Positions 1 to 5,562 are shown, numbered from the stretch's first letter. The stretch is DNA of 6,369 nucleotides from Anaerolineae bacterium (GCA_025454565.1 JALOOE010000313.1:1-6369); one strand, 5' to 3'. The notes: generated from the sequence alone by a model not told the origin. A program made the numbers and translations.

Positions 1-216
1 GATGTGACGCCATACGTCGAGCTGGCGAAGCACCATGAATGGCACACCGCTGATCTGGCCGCGGCGCGCGGCTGGACGGCCTGGGCGGTGCGTATCGCGG
101 AGGGGTGGCCGCCGGGCTATGCGCGCGAGGCAACGCTGCTCGAACTCCGGCATCGTCTGGCGCGCATCGAGCGCAAGCTGGCGGGCGAGACGGTTGACGA
201 ACCGTCGCCGGATTGA
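1..216 (+). CDS. 3' end of an unrecognised protein (partial, continues left of window)
   Basis: The reading frame is open from base 1 to the TGA at 214-216 and has no stop before it, so this is most likely the C-terminal end of a longer gene. A GTG at base 4 is possible as a start but has no visible ribosome-binding site. The visible 71 residues are soluble, rich in Ala, Arg, Trp and Glu. The C-terminal part (LLELRHRLARIERKLAG) looks like a charged amphipathic helix followed by an acidic tail ending PSPD. I do not recognise a family or any catalytic motif. It lies 60 bases upstream of rmlC on the same strand, but a strong promoter at its stop codon suggests that rmlC can be transcribed independently. 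The existence of a coding end is fairly likely; the function is unknown. Confidence 0.55.
   Translation, partial: DVTPYVELAKHHEWHTADLAAARGWTAWAVRIAEGWPPGYAREATLLELRHRLARIERKLAGETVDEPSPD
189..206 (+). other. Perfect 7-bp hairpin at the gene end
   Basis: GACGGTT (189-195) and AACCGTC (200-206) are exact inverted repeats with a 4-base loop GACG. The hairpin sits in the last codons of the upstream gene and ends 7 bases before its TGA. No T-run follows, so it is not a classical intrinsic terminator. It could attenuate read-through into rmlC or protect the 3' end of the upstream mRNA. It could also be a by-product of high GC content. Confidence 0.35.
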
Positions 217-242
217 CAGCGCACGGCGCTACACGGTAGAAT
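213..242 (+). promoter_or_regulatory. Sigma70-type promoter for rmlC
   Basis: TTGACA at 213-218 matches the -35 consensus exactly. TAGAAT at 237-242 matches the -10 consensus at five of six positions, with an 18-base spacer. The -35 box overlaps the stop codon of the upstream gene. The spacer contains an inverted repeat AGCGC-acg-GCGCT (218-230), which could be an operator, though it is short. Transcription would start near 249, giving a leader of about 28 bases before the ATG at 277. The match is better than expected by chance in GC-rich DNA, but no experiment supports it. Confidence 0.6.
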
Positions 243-261
243 GAACCAGAACCTTACGCAT

Positions 262-267
262 GAGGAA
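262..267 (+). promoter_or_regulatory. Ribosome-binding site that fixes the rmlC start at 277
   Basis: GAGGAA at 262-267 stands 9 bases before ATG 277. No comparable site precedes the in-frame ATG at 241, which also overlaps the -10 box. This decides the start in favour of 277. Confidence 0.65.
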
Positions 268-276
268 GTCGCAGCA

Positions 277-840
277 ATGCAAGTCGAACCGACAAGTCTG
301 CCCGGTGTCGTGATCCTCACTCCGCGCGTTTTCCCCGACACGCGCGGCTTCTTTTATGAGAGCTACAGTCAGGAGGCGCTGCGCGGTCACGGGATCGAGA
401 CCGTTTTCGTGCAGGACAACCATTCGAAATCGGCGAAAGACACATTGCGCGGCCTGCACTGTCAGTTACCGCCCGCCGCGCAGGTCAAGCTGGTGCGCGT
501 GGTGCGCGGGGCCGTGTGGGATGTGGCCGTGGATATCCGTCGCGGCTCGCCGACGTTCGGGCAATGGGCCGGCGTGGAACTCAGCGCCGAGAACTATCGG
601 CAGCTATACGTCCCGATTGGCTTCGCACACGGCTTCTGCGTGCTCACCGACGAAGCTGAGGTGCTCTACAAGACCAGCCACGTCTACAGCCCGACCCTCG
701 AGCGCGGCATCATCTGGAACGATCCAGCGCTCGGCGTGACCTGGCCCATCGCCGAGCCGCTGCTCTCCGCGCGCGATCAGCGCGCCGGCACTCTGGGCGA
801 TTACCTGGCCGACACACCGTTCGTGTATGACGGCGAGTGA
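277..840 (+). CDS. rfbC: dTDP-4-dehydrorhamnose 3,5-epimerase (RmlC/RfbC)
   Basis: This cytoplasmic cupin enzyme epimerises C3 and C5 of dTDP-4-keto-6-deoxy-D-glucose, the third step of dTDP-L-rhamnose synthesis for surface polysaccharides. With the start at 277 it has 187 residues, the usual family length. Visible family motifs are FPDTRGFFYESY (19-30), VQDNHSKS (45-52), LRGLHCQ (57-63), SPTFGQW (91-97), IGFAHGF (114-120) and ERGIIWNDP (142-150). By alignment from memory to the Salmonella enzyme (His63, Tyr133, Asp170), the catalytic residues are His61, Tyr131 and Asp167. All are present, so the enzyme should be active. The rmlA, rmlB and rmlD partners are not in the window. Single-site 3- or 5-epimerases of antibiotic sugar pathways share this fold, but the sequence reads as ordinary RmlC. 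An SCP2-like gene follows 37 bases downstream on the same strand, probably co-transcribed. Confidence 0.95.
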   Translation: MQVEPTSLPGVVILTPRVFPDTRGFFYESYSQEALRGHGIETVFVQDNHSKSAKDTLRGLHCQLPPAAQVKLVRVVRGAVWDVAVDIRRGSPTFGQWAGVELSAENYRQLYVPIGFAHGFCVLTDEAEVLYKTSHVYSPTLERGIIWNDPALGVTWPIAEPLLSARDQRAGTLGDYLADTPFVYDGE

Positions 841-865
841 GCAAAGCAGCAAGTGGCAAGGAAAG

Positions 866-873
866 AGGGAGGA
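866..873 (+). promoter_or_regulatory. Strong ribosome-binding site of the SCP2-like gene
   Basis: AGGGAGGA at 866-873 lies 4 bases before ATG 878. It selects this start over an in-frame ATG at 827, which would overlap the end of rmlC and add 17 residues of unconserved, Ser/Lys-rich sequence. Confidence 0.7.
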
Positions 874-877
874 AACC

Positions 878-1294
878 ATGGCGTATCTGTTTCCCAGCGC
901 TGAGTGGGTCGAGCAACTGAAGATCGAGATCAATCGCAGTGAGGCGTATGCCAACTCCGGTAAAACGTGGGAAGGCGACTTCTGCTTCATCGTTAAGCCG
1001 GGCGGCGCGCTCAAAGAACCGTTCAAGATGTATCTCGATCTGTGGCACGGCCAGTGCCGCGATGCCTTCGTCATGACCGGGGCCGAGACCAAGAAACCGG
1101 AATTCACCATCTCCGGCACGATCGAGACCTACCGCCAGATCTTCAACAAGAAGCTCGATCCGATCCAGGCGTTGATGACCCGCAAGCTCGAGCTCCAGGG
1201 CAACATGATGAAGATTATGAAGTCGGTCAAGGCGACGCTTGATCTGGTTAACTGCTGCGGGCTGATTGACATGAAGTATCCGGATCAGACGTGA
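878..1294 (+). CDS. SCP2 sterol-binding-domain-like protein
   Basis: This is a small single-domain protein of 138 residues that resembles the SCP2 sterol-transfer fold, a hydrophobic-tunnel domain that holds fatty acyl or sterol-like lipids. Supporting features are the amphipathic N-terminal helix (about 7-25), the strand pair around KTWEGDFCFIV (29-39) and MYLDLWHG (51-58), a strand FTISGTIETY (76-85), and a C-terminal segment with DPIQALMTRKLELQGNMMKI (94-113), which matches the family's typical 'Gxl...G' region and closing helix. There is no signal peptide or membrane segment, so it should act in the cytoplasm. Cys126-Cys127 form a pair of unknown importance. It follows rmlC after a 37-base gap with no separate promoter visible, so the two may share a transcript, although a functional link to rhamnose synthesis is not obvious. 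Family assignment is by motif memory and the ligand is unknown. Confidence 0.75.
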   Translation: MAYLFPSAEWVEQLKIEINRSEAYANSGKTWEGDFCFIVKPGGALKEPFKMYLDLWHGQCRDAFVMTGAETKKPEFTISGTIETYRQIFNKKLDPIQALMTRKLELQGNMMKIMKSVKATLDLVNCCGLIDMKYPDQT

Positions 1295-1414
1295 TGCATG
1301 AGCATGATGCGTGAAACGTGAAGCGTGAAGCGTGAAACGTGATGCGTGAAACGTGATGCATGATGCGTGAAACGTGAAACGTGAAGCGTGAAACGTGATG
1401 CGTGAAACGTGATG
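1290..1414 (+). repeat. Array of about 18 heptamer repeats, consensus CGTGAWR
   Basis: From 1290 to 1414 the sequence is a nearly uninterrupted run of 7-base units. They are mainly CGTGAAA (seven copies), CGTGATG (five) and CGTGAAG (three), with two CATGATG and one 6-base CATGAG. There is no spacer between units, so it is not a CRISPR array. The first unit includes the TGA stop of the SCP2-like gene. Because 7 is not a multiple of 3 and each unit contains TGA, all plus-strand frames are closed. From memory, similar CGTGAAA tracts are common between genes in Chloroflexota genomes; this has not been checked here. Confidence 0.9.
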
Positions 1415-1422
1415 TGCCGATT

Positions 1423-1449
1423 GTCAAACGTCATGCGTCAAACGTCATT
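1423..1449 (+). repeat. Variant heptamers, CGTCAAA/CGTCATG type
   Basis: After an 8-base break the 7-base periodicity resumes with a G-to-C change: GTCAAA, CGTCATG, CGTCAAA, CGTCATT. This second motif type is mirrored by CGTTTGA units at 1520-1533 on the other side of the spacer. Confidence 0.75.
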
Positions 1450-1498
1450 CTCTGGAGGCGCCTACCGGCGCGAATGGAGCTCAGTCATCCCATAGCTG
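1450..1498. other. Unique spacer between the heptamer arms
   Basis: These 49 bases hold no heptamer units and no credible gene. They contain a GC-rich palindrome AGGCGCCT (1456-1463) and an overlapping small hairpin GCGCC-TACC-GGCGC (1458-1471). No good -35/-10 pair for the downstream alcohol dehydrogenase is visible here. Confidence 0.4.
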
Positions 1499-1533
1499 CG
1501 TTTCACGTTTCACGTTTCACGTTTGACGTTTGA
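1499..1533 (-). repeat. Inverted heptamers, three CGTTTCA then two CGTTTGA
   Basis: Five units on the plus strand (CGTTTCA at 1499-1519, CGTTTGA at 1520-1533) are reverse complements of the CGTGAAA and CGTCAAA units on the left. The 21 bases at 1499-1519 are complementary to 1368-1388 with one mismatch, which would be a G-U pair in RNA. The array ends 11 bases before the ribosome-binding site of the alcohol dehydrogenase, so it lies in that gene's probable leader. Confidence 0.85.
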
Positions 1534-1554
1534 CGCCTCGCGTCGGAGGGCCCC

Positions 1555-2718
1555 ATGTGGTTCTTCAATAGCCCCGAGATCGTCTTTGGCGAGGGCGCGC
1601 TGGATTACCTGGATGAGCTGGTCGGGCGGCGCGCCTTTATTGTGACCGACCCCGTGCTGCACCGGCTGGGTTTCACCGAGATCGTGGCCGAACATCTGCG
1701 CCGGGCGGGCATCGAGTTAGCTGTCTTCGCCGAGGTCGAGCCGGAGCCTTCGCTCGAAACGGTCCGCCGCGGAGCCGGCGTGCTCCGAGCGTTCGCGCCG
1801 GATTGGATCATCGGGCTGGGCGGCGGTTCGGCGATGGACGCGGCGAAGGCGATGTGGGTGCTGTATGAACGCCCCGATATCGATCCGGCGTCGATCAACC
1901 CGCTGGAGCGGCTTGGGCTGGGCGTCAAAGCGCGGTTGATCACCATCCCGACAACCTCCGGCACCGGTTCCGAGGCGACCTGGGCGACCGTCCTGACCGA
2001 CACGGAGGCCGGGCGCAAGCTCGGCCTGGGCTCCCGCGAGTCGCTGGCCACCCTCGCTATCGTCGATCCGGCGTTCACTGCGAAACTGCCGCCGCGTCTC
2101 ACGGCGGAGACGGGGATCGATGTCCTCAGCCATGCGATCGAGGGCTACACCACGACCTGGCATAACGACTTCAGCGACGGGCTGTGCTTGAAGGCCATGC
2201 AATTGGTATTCGCGTATCTGCCGCGCGCGGTGGCCGATGGCAACGACATGGAAGCCCGCGAAAAGATGGCGAACGCTGCCACCATCGCCGGCATCGGCTT
2301 CGGCAATGCCATGACGGCGCTGGCGCATGCGCTGGCGCACCCGTTCGGCGCGGTGTTCCACCAGCCGCATGGTCGCTGTTCGGGCCTCTTCCTCCCCTAC
2401 ACCGTCGAATACACCGTGCGCAGTGACAACAGCCGCTATAGTGACATCGCCTACGCGCTGCATCTGCCCGCTGCCGATGAAATGACAGCCGCCACCGCCG
2501 TCGCCGGGACCATTCGCGATCTGATGCGCCGCGTTGGCTTGCCGATCAGCGCGGCCGAGATGGGGATCAGTGCTGCCGACACCGAGGCTGCCATGGAGCG
2601 GCTATGCGATCTGGCGGAGATGGACTACTCCATTGTGCTGGCGACGCGCATCCCCTCGCACAATGAACTGGCGGAGTTGTTTCGCTATGTGCAGGCCGGG
2701 AGGCCGGTAGATTTCTAG
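1555..2718 (+). CDS. Iron-containing (group III) alcohol dehydrogenase
   Basis: This cytoplasmic NAD(P)-dependent alcohol dehydrogenase of the Fe-ADH superfamily has 387 residues, the usual length. The start is supported by GGAGGG at 1545-1550, 4 bases upstream. The N-terminal Rossmann-like domain carries GLGGGSAMDAAKA (87-99), the nucleotide-binding signature, and PTTSGTGSEAT (132-142). The C-terminal helical domain supplies the metal site. By spacing against E. coli FucO (Asp196, His200, His263, His277), the ligands are Asp189, His193, His258 and His272, all present, with His262 matching the active-site His267. The enzyme should therefore be functional. The substrate cannot be read from sequence; relatives use lactaldehyde, 1,3-propanediol, butanol or hydroxy acids. 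It is preceded by the heptamer repeat region and converges with the FabH-like gene downstream. No clear promoter was found. Confidence 0.93.
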   Translation: MWFFNSPEIVFGEGALDYLDELVGRRAFIVTDPVLHRLGFTEIVAEHLRRAGIELAVFAEVEPEPSLETVRRGAGVLRAFAPDWIIGLGGGSAMDAAKAMWVLYERPDIDPASINPLERLGLGVKARLITIPTTSGTGSEATWATVLTDTEAGRKLGLGSRESLATLAIVDPAFTAKLPPRLTAETGIDVLSHAIEGYTTTWHNDFSDGLCLKAMQLVFAYLPRAVADGNDMEAREKMANAATIAGIGFGNAMTALAHALAHPFGAVFHQPHGRCSGLFLPYTVEYTVRSDNSRYSDIAYALHLPAADEMTAATAVAGTIRDLMRRVGLPISAAEMGISAADTEAAMERLCDLAEMDYSIVLATRIPSHNELAELFRYVQAGRPVDF

Positions 2719-2889
2719 TCTCAGCGCACAATCAAAAACGGCGATGCCCAGGGGCGAAGCATTCGGTGGCGCGTCCGTGGTCATGCAGGTCGGCGCCTCG
2801 TATCCGAGCACAGGGTTATCGAAGAACCATGTAGGACTGCTTCGGCCCCCTACTATGTGGTTCTGTGTGCTCTCCGTGGTTCAATTCGC
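2719..2889. other. Convergent intergenic region, probable repeat debris
   Basis: This 171-base stretch lies between the 3' ends of two convergent genes. Bases 2747-2766 contain a GGGGCGAAGCATTCGG segment with the near-palindrome CGAAgcaTTCG. Bases 2853-2882 contain two copies of GTGGTTC (2857-2863 and 2876-2882) around TGTGTGCTCTCC. Both phrases resemble dispersed intergenic elements I remember from Chloroflexota and other GC-rich genomes, but no search was possible. A 59-codon open frame (2744-2923) crosses it and runs into the end of the FabH-like gene. It has no good ribosome-binding site and is not called as a gene. Confidence 0.4.
2825..2862. terminator. Imperfect hairpin, possible bidirectional terminator
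   Basis: AACCA (2825-2829) pairs with TGGTT (2858-2862) and GTAGG (2831-2835) pairs with CCTAC (2849-2853). An asymmetric bulge separates the two stems, and a GC-TTCG-GC tip sits at 2839-2846. The position between two convergent gene ends fits transcription termination. Neither strand has a T-run after the stem, so the call is weak. Confidence 0.3.
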
Positions 2890-4164
2890 CTACCCGCCCA
2901 ACTCCACGGCAAGCACATCGTAATAGCTGCCAGCCCCGAAGCCGTCGAACAGCACATGATCGCCGGGCTTCAGGCTCGTCAACTCCCGCAAAAACGCGAT
3001 CATATTCGATGCCGCGCTGACGTTGCCGAACTCGCTCAACAGCCACGGCATCGGGATGCAGATGCCCTGGCTGCGCAACTGCTTTTCCTTCAGTTGGTTG
3101 ATCTTGAAGTTTGCGTGGTGCACGATCGCCACGGCGATCTCTTTGTCCGGCAACCCGAGTTGAGTCATCTGCGCTCGATAGGATTGGTACGCGGTGCGCA
3201 CAGCCTCGACGCCGTTGCGGACGAAGAGTTTGACCATGCTCATCGGCCCGGCCATGACCACCGGTGACGTCGGATCTTCCGGCTCGTGCATCAGACCGGC
3301 GACACGGATGCTGTTCTCGCCTGTCTGGGCGACCTCGATGAGCGATTGCCCGGCGATCCTTTGGCGAGAGTGCGGGTATGCCATATGCACCTGCAAAGCG
3401 CCCTCTTCGTCGTACGCTTCCCGCGTCGTGCCGACGAGGAACTTCATCGTCTGGCCGGGAATGAGGCCGAAGATGCCCGCGCCATTCCCGAAGAGCTGAG
3501 CCGCCTGCGCATCGTGGGCCAGCCTCAAGACGCGACTCAAGCCCTCGATCCCGCCCACCAGGATCTTCTTGCCATACAACCGCTCGGCAAGATTGCGAGA
3601 CAAATGCTTGTTGATAGCCAGTTCTGGATTCAGCGCCAGGTTCAACGCGCCCACAGACCCGTCGCAAGCCTTATGAACGGTCACCTTGAGCGCGCTGTCG
3701 GGGATGCCGGCTTCGGCCGCGATCCGCTCGACGAAGTCGTCGGCGGCCGGGATACTGACACCCACCAGCACCGCCTCAATTTCTGCGGGATCCCAGCCAT
3801 TGACCGCCGTGGCCTCGGCCAGCAGCCGAGCGCCCACGTTGACCTCCAGCTTGATATGCTCATCATCTGTCATCCGTGGTACATGGTGGCGGCTGAGGAA
3901 TCCCAGCTCAGACAGATTCAATGTGTTCTCGGCGCCCAGTGCGAAGCCCAAGCGATCCTCGACGAGCGCGGGCAGGTGCGCATTATCGTAGCTGGCGCCC
4001 CACGCGCCGTAGACCCCCGCGATCCCCACCTGGGGATTTGAGACCCGCTCAATTCCAAACGGGACTCCGGGTCCGACGGGAATTTCCTCGACTCGAACTC
4101 GGGGCTCTTCAAAAAAGGAGGTGGATCCTGCGGATTGATCCTGTGTGGTTTCGATCTCGCTCAT
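2890..4164 (-). CDS. FabH-like beta-ketoacyl-ACP synthase III family condensing enzyme
   Basis: This thiolase-fold enzyme resembles 3-oxoacyl-ACP synthase III, which joins an acyl-CoA starter to malonyl-ACP with loss of CO2. The Cys-His-Asn triad is complete: Cys167 in HKACDGS (164-170), His349 in VHHAN (348-352, matching PHQAN of FabH) and Asn381 in GNVSAAS (380-386). The glycine loop GFGAG (408-412) closes the C-terminal domain. Differences from classical FabH are the length (424 against about 320 residues), an N-terminal extension of about 45 residues before VGIAGVYGAWG, Asp straight after the nucleophile, and Asn instead of Asp in FGNGAG (225-229). It could be a housekeeping KAS III variant or a specialised enzyme for secondary lipids or polyketides; the substrate is unknown. 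The start has a GAGGTG site 5 bases upstream. It lies downstream of the UroD-like genes, with its own likely promoter. Confidence 0.88.
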   Translation of the reverse strand: MSEIETTQDQSAGSTSFFEEPRVRVEEIPVGPGVPFGIERVSNPQVGIAGVYGAWGASYDNAHLPALVEDRLGFALGAENTLNLSELGFLSRHHVPRMTDDEHIKLEVNVGARLLAEATAVNGWDPAEIEAVLVGVSIPAADDFVERIAAEAGIPDSALKVTVHKACDGSVGALNLALNPELAINKHLSRNLAERLYGKKILVGGIEGLSRVLRLAHDAQAAQLFGNGAGIFGLIPGQTMKFLVGTTREAYDEEGALQVHMAYPHSRQRIAGQSLIEVAQTGENSIRVAGLMHEPEDPTSPVVMAGPMSMVKLFVRNGVEAVRTAYQSYRAQMTQLGLPDKEIAVAIVHHANFKINQLKEKQLRSQGICIPMPWLLSEFGNVSAASNMIAFLRELTSLKPGDHVLFDGFGAGSYYDVLAVELGG

Positions 4165-4175
4165 AGGTGCACCTC
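4165..4175 (-). promoter_or_regulatory. Ribosome-binding site inside a 10-bp palindrome
   Basis: GAGGTG on the minus strand (4170-4175) is 5 bases before the ATG of the FabH-like gene. It overlaps a perfect palindrome AGGTGCACCT (4165-4174). In RNA the palindrome could form an intermolecular duplex. In DNA it could be a repressor half-site pair. Either could tune expression, but this is inference from one copy. Confidence 0.45.
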
Positions 4176-4212
4176 ACCTGGACTATAGGAGGATGTTCCT
4201 AATGGTTCACCA

Positions 4213-4221
4213 AGTATAACA
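4213..4221 (-). promoter_or_regulatory. Extended -10 promoter of the FabH-like gene
   Basis: Read on the minus strand, the sequence is TGT-TATACT. This is a TGn extended -10 element followed by a hexamer with five of six matches to TATAAT. There is no convincing -35 box 16-18 bases upstream, which extended -10 promoters tolerate. Transcription would start near 4206, about 42 bases before the ATG. The AT-rich patch stands out in the 121-base gap between the UroD-like gene and the FabH-like gene, so the latter probably need not rely on read-through. Confidence 0.5.
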
Positions 4222-4285
4222 CAGGAAGGCGCAAATAGTCGCACTGAGGGAAAATCCTGCATTTGCGAGGCTGCGGCGCGACGCG

Positions 4286-5299
4286 CTATTCGCGCACAGC
4301 CTCGGCCATCGCCACCACATTCGCTGGCGGCACATTCGGTAGCAGCGCCTCGTGGCTGGGGCTGACGATCAGATTCGGGGCGAGCAGCGCTTTGACGCGG
4401 CGCACGTCGGCCTTGATCTGTTCGGGCGTGCCGTGGACGAGCAAGTCCTGCGTATCGATGCCGCCGAGGAAAGCGATGCGGCCCTTGTAATGCTCCGCCA
4501 AGTAGGCGGCGTCCATGTTTCGGGCGAGCGCCTGGAGGGGATGCAGGCACTCCACACCCGCGTCGATCAACCGGTCAATCACACGGTAGATCGAGCCGCA
4601 GGAGTGCAGGATCACCTGGTAGCCGTGCCCGTGCGCCTGATCGGTGAACTTGCGGAACCACGGCAGGATGAACTTGTCGAACAGCTTCGGCCCGACGATC
4701 AGGTCGAGTTGCGTGCCGAAGTCATTGCCGAAAAAGTAGCCGTCGATCAGATCGCCGGCCAGCGCGTAGTAGCGCTCGTTCGCCTCATAGTAAAACTCGC
4801 AGACCTTGTCGGTCACCGCCAGCACCACCTCAGGATGGGTGTACATCTTCGTCAGGTAGTTCTCCATCCCGAACAGATCCATGACGTTGTGGTAGAACGG
4901 CGTCCACATCCCGCTGGCGCGATAAAGATCGCCTGCGCTGCGCAGCACCTCCAGGCATGGGCCAAAATCGAGATACGCAGCCCTGGGCCATTCGTAGTCG
5001 TCCACTTCCCTGGGGTCTTCGCAATCGGCGAAGGGGCCGGGCGCGCCGTGCCGCGTCTTCTTCACGCCGGTGCCGAACATCGGCTTGCCTGCGGGATGTC
5101 GATAGCTGCCTGGGATCAGCTCGGGGCAAATCCAGAGGTAGTCATCGCCCAACCGGCGCCGGATTTCGCGCTGATCGGTCGTCCCGAAGTATTCGTAGTA
5201 GATGGGCCAGGTGTCGCCATGTGGGTTGCCCAGCCAGAAGCCGACGCGGTCGGCGGCCTTGCCCGAGATGATCGTGCGAATCCGTTCGCGGCTGTTCAT
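4286..5299 (-). CDS. Uroporphyrinogen decarboxylase (URO-D) superfamily protein, methyltransferase-like
   Basis: This protein has 337 residues and the TIM-barrel fold of the URO-D/MtaA-MtbA superfamily, whose members decarboxylate uroporphyrinogen or move methyl groups from corrinoid proteins. Family signs are the N-terminus NSRERIRTIISGKAADRVGF (2-21), GNDFGTQ (191-197), FDKFILPWF (207-215), HSCGSI (232-237), FLGGIDTQ (277-284) and SPSHEALLPNVPPANV (313-328). His232-x-Cys234 matches the first two zinc ligands of methylcobalamin:CoM methyltransferases. The C-terminal third ligand Cys is absent, being Ser313-Pro-Ser-His here, so it may use another ligand or do different chemistry. It is not haem-type HemE by its motifs. 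The start at 5299 begins 11 bases after the previous UroD-like frame, which suggests translational coupling; its ribosome-binding site is weak. A longer in-frame start at 5479 is rejected as Arg/Pro-rich shadow sequence. The substrate is unknown. Confidence 0.85.
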   Translation of the reverse strand: MNSRERIRTIISGKAADRVGFWLGNPHGDTWPIYYEYFGTTDQREIRRRLGDDYLWICPELIPGSYRHPAGKPMFGTGVKKTRHGAPGPFADCEDPREVDDYEWPRAAYLDFGPCLEVLRSAGDLYRASGMWTPFYHNVMDLFGMENYLTKMYTHPEVVLAVTDKVCEFYYEANERYYALAGDLIDGYFFGNDFGTQLDLIVGPKLFDKFILPWFRKFTDQAHGHGYQVILHSCGSIYRVIDRLIDAGVECLHPLQALARNMDAAYLAEHYKGRIAFLGGIDTQDLLVHGTPEQIKADVRRVKALLAPNLIVSPSHEALLPNVPPANVVAMAEAVRE

Positions 5300-5310
5300 G
5301 GTGTCGTTGC

Positions 5311-5562
5311 TCAATTGTAGAGACACTCTTTCGCGGCGTCGGCGAACGCCTGGAGGTTGGCCGGAGCGCCAAAAAAGAAGTGATCCGAGGGGCAGCAGAT
5401 GTAGCCGCCGTTCGGGCTGGCGGCGTGGAGGCGGAAGACGTGCTCGCGGCACACGGCCGGCGTGCCGTTCTCGAAGCACGCATTTTGATCCAGCCCGCCG
5501 ACGAAGAAGATCCGATCGCCCACCCGGCGCTTCGCCTCAGCCAGATCACAATCGCCGCCCAT
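5311..5562 (-). CDS. C-terminal fragment of the upstream URO-D-like gene, out of frame
   Basis: These 83 residues read as the last quarter of a URO-D superfamily protein: GGDCDLAEAKRRVGDRIFF (2-20) is the barrel strand/helix that follows the HxC motif, then VGGLDQNACFENGTP (21-35) and GGYICCPSDHFFFGAPANL (52-70). Cys56 or Cys57 in ICCPSDH is the expected C-terminal zinc ligand of MtaA/MtbA-type methyltransferases. The frame overlaps the end of the preceding fragment (5546-6369) by 17 bases and is shifted by one base. I read both as halves of one gene split by a deletion and not as an independent small gene. Re-initiation at the ATG at 5560-5562 is possible, but the preceding site is poor and the protein would lack most of the barrel. 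Confidence 0.7.
   Translation of the reverse strand: MGGDCDLAEAKRRVGDRIFFVGGLDQNACFENGTPAVCREHVFRLHAASPNGGYICCPSDHFFFGAPANLQAFADAAKECLYN

Noticed and set aside
241..276. Upstream in-frame ATG for rmlC giving 199 residues
   Set aside because: It overlaps the -10 box, lacks a ribosome-binding site, and the extra 12 residues are not part of the RmlC fold. ATG 277 has GAGGAA at the right distance.
1421..1449. TTGTCA as a -35 box for the alcohol dehydrogenase
   Set aside because: No acceptable -10 hexamer follows at 16-18 bases, and the sequence is part of the repeat periodicity.
1290..1533. CRISPR array
   Set aside because: Units are 7 bases and contiguous with no unique spacers, and no cas genes are nearby.
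1717..2463. 248-codon minus-strand open frame within the alcohol dehydrogenase
   Set aside because: It is an antisense shadow; the plus strand carries all the Fe-ADH ligands in order.
2744..2923. 59-codon plus-strand open frame between the convergent genes
   Set aside because: There is no good Shine-Dalgarno site, it overlaps the end of the FabH-like gene, and its translation resembles spurious proteins derived from intergenic repeats.
2816..4041. Long open frames overlapping the FabH-like gene on both strands
   Set aside because: They are shadows of a gene with a complete catalytic triad and good start site; their translations are low in recognisable motifs and Arg-rich.
4352..5320. 322-codon plus-strand open frame opposite the intact UroD-like gene
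   Set aside because: It is a typical antisense shadow in GC-rich DNA. The minus strand encodes a protein with clear family motifs over the same bases and there is no ribosome-binding site.
5300..5479. Longer start for the intact UroD-like gene, adding 60 residues
   Set aside because: The extra sequence is Arg/Pro-rich and lies over the C-terminal coding sequence of the preceding UroD-like gene in another frame. The family N-terminus NSRERI begins right after Met at 5299.
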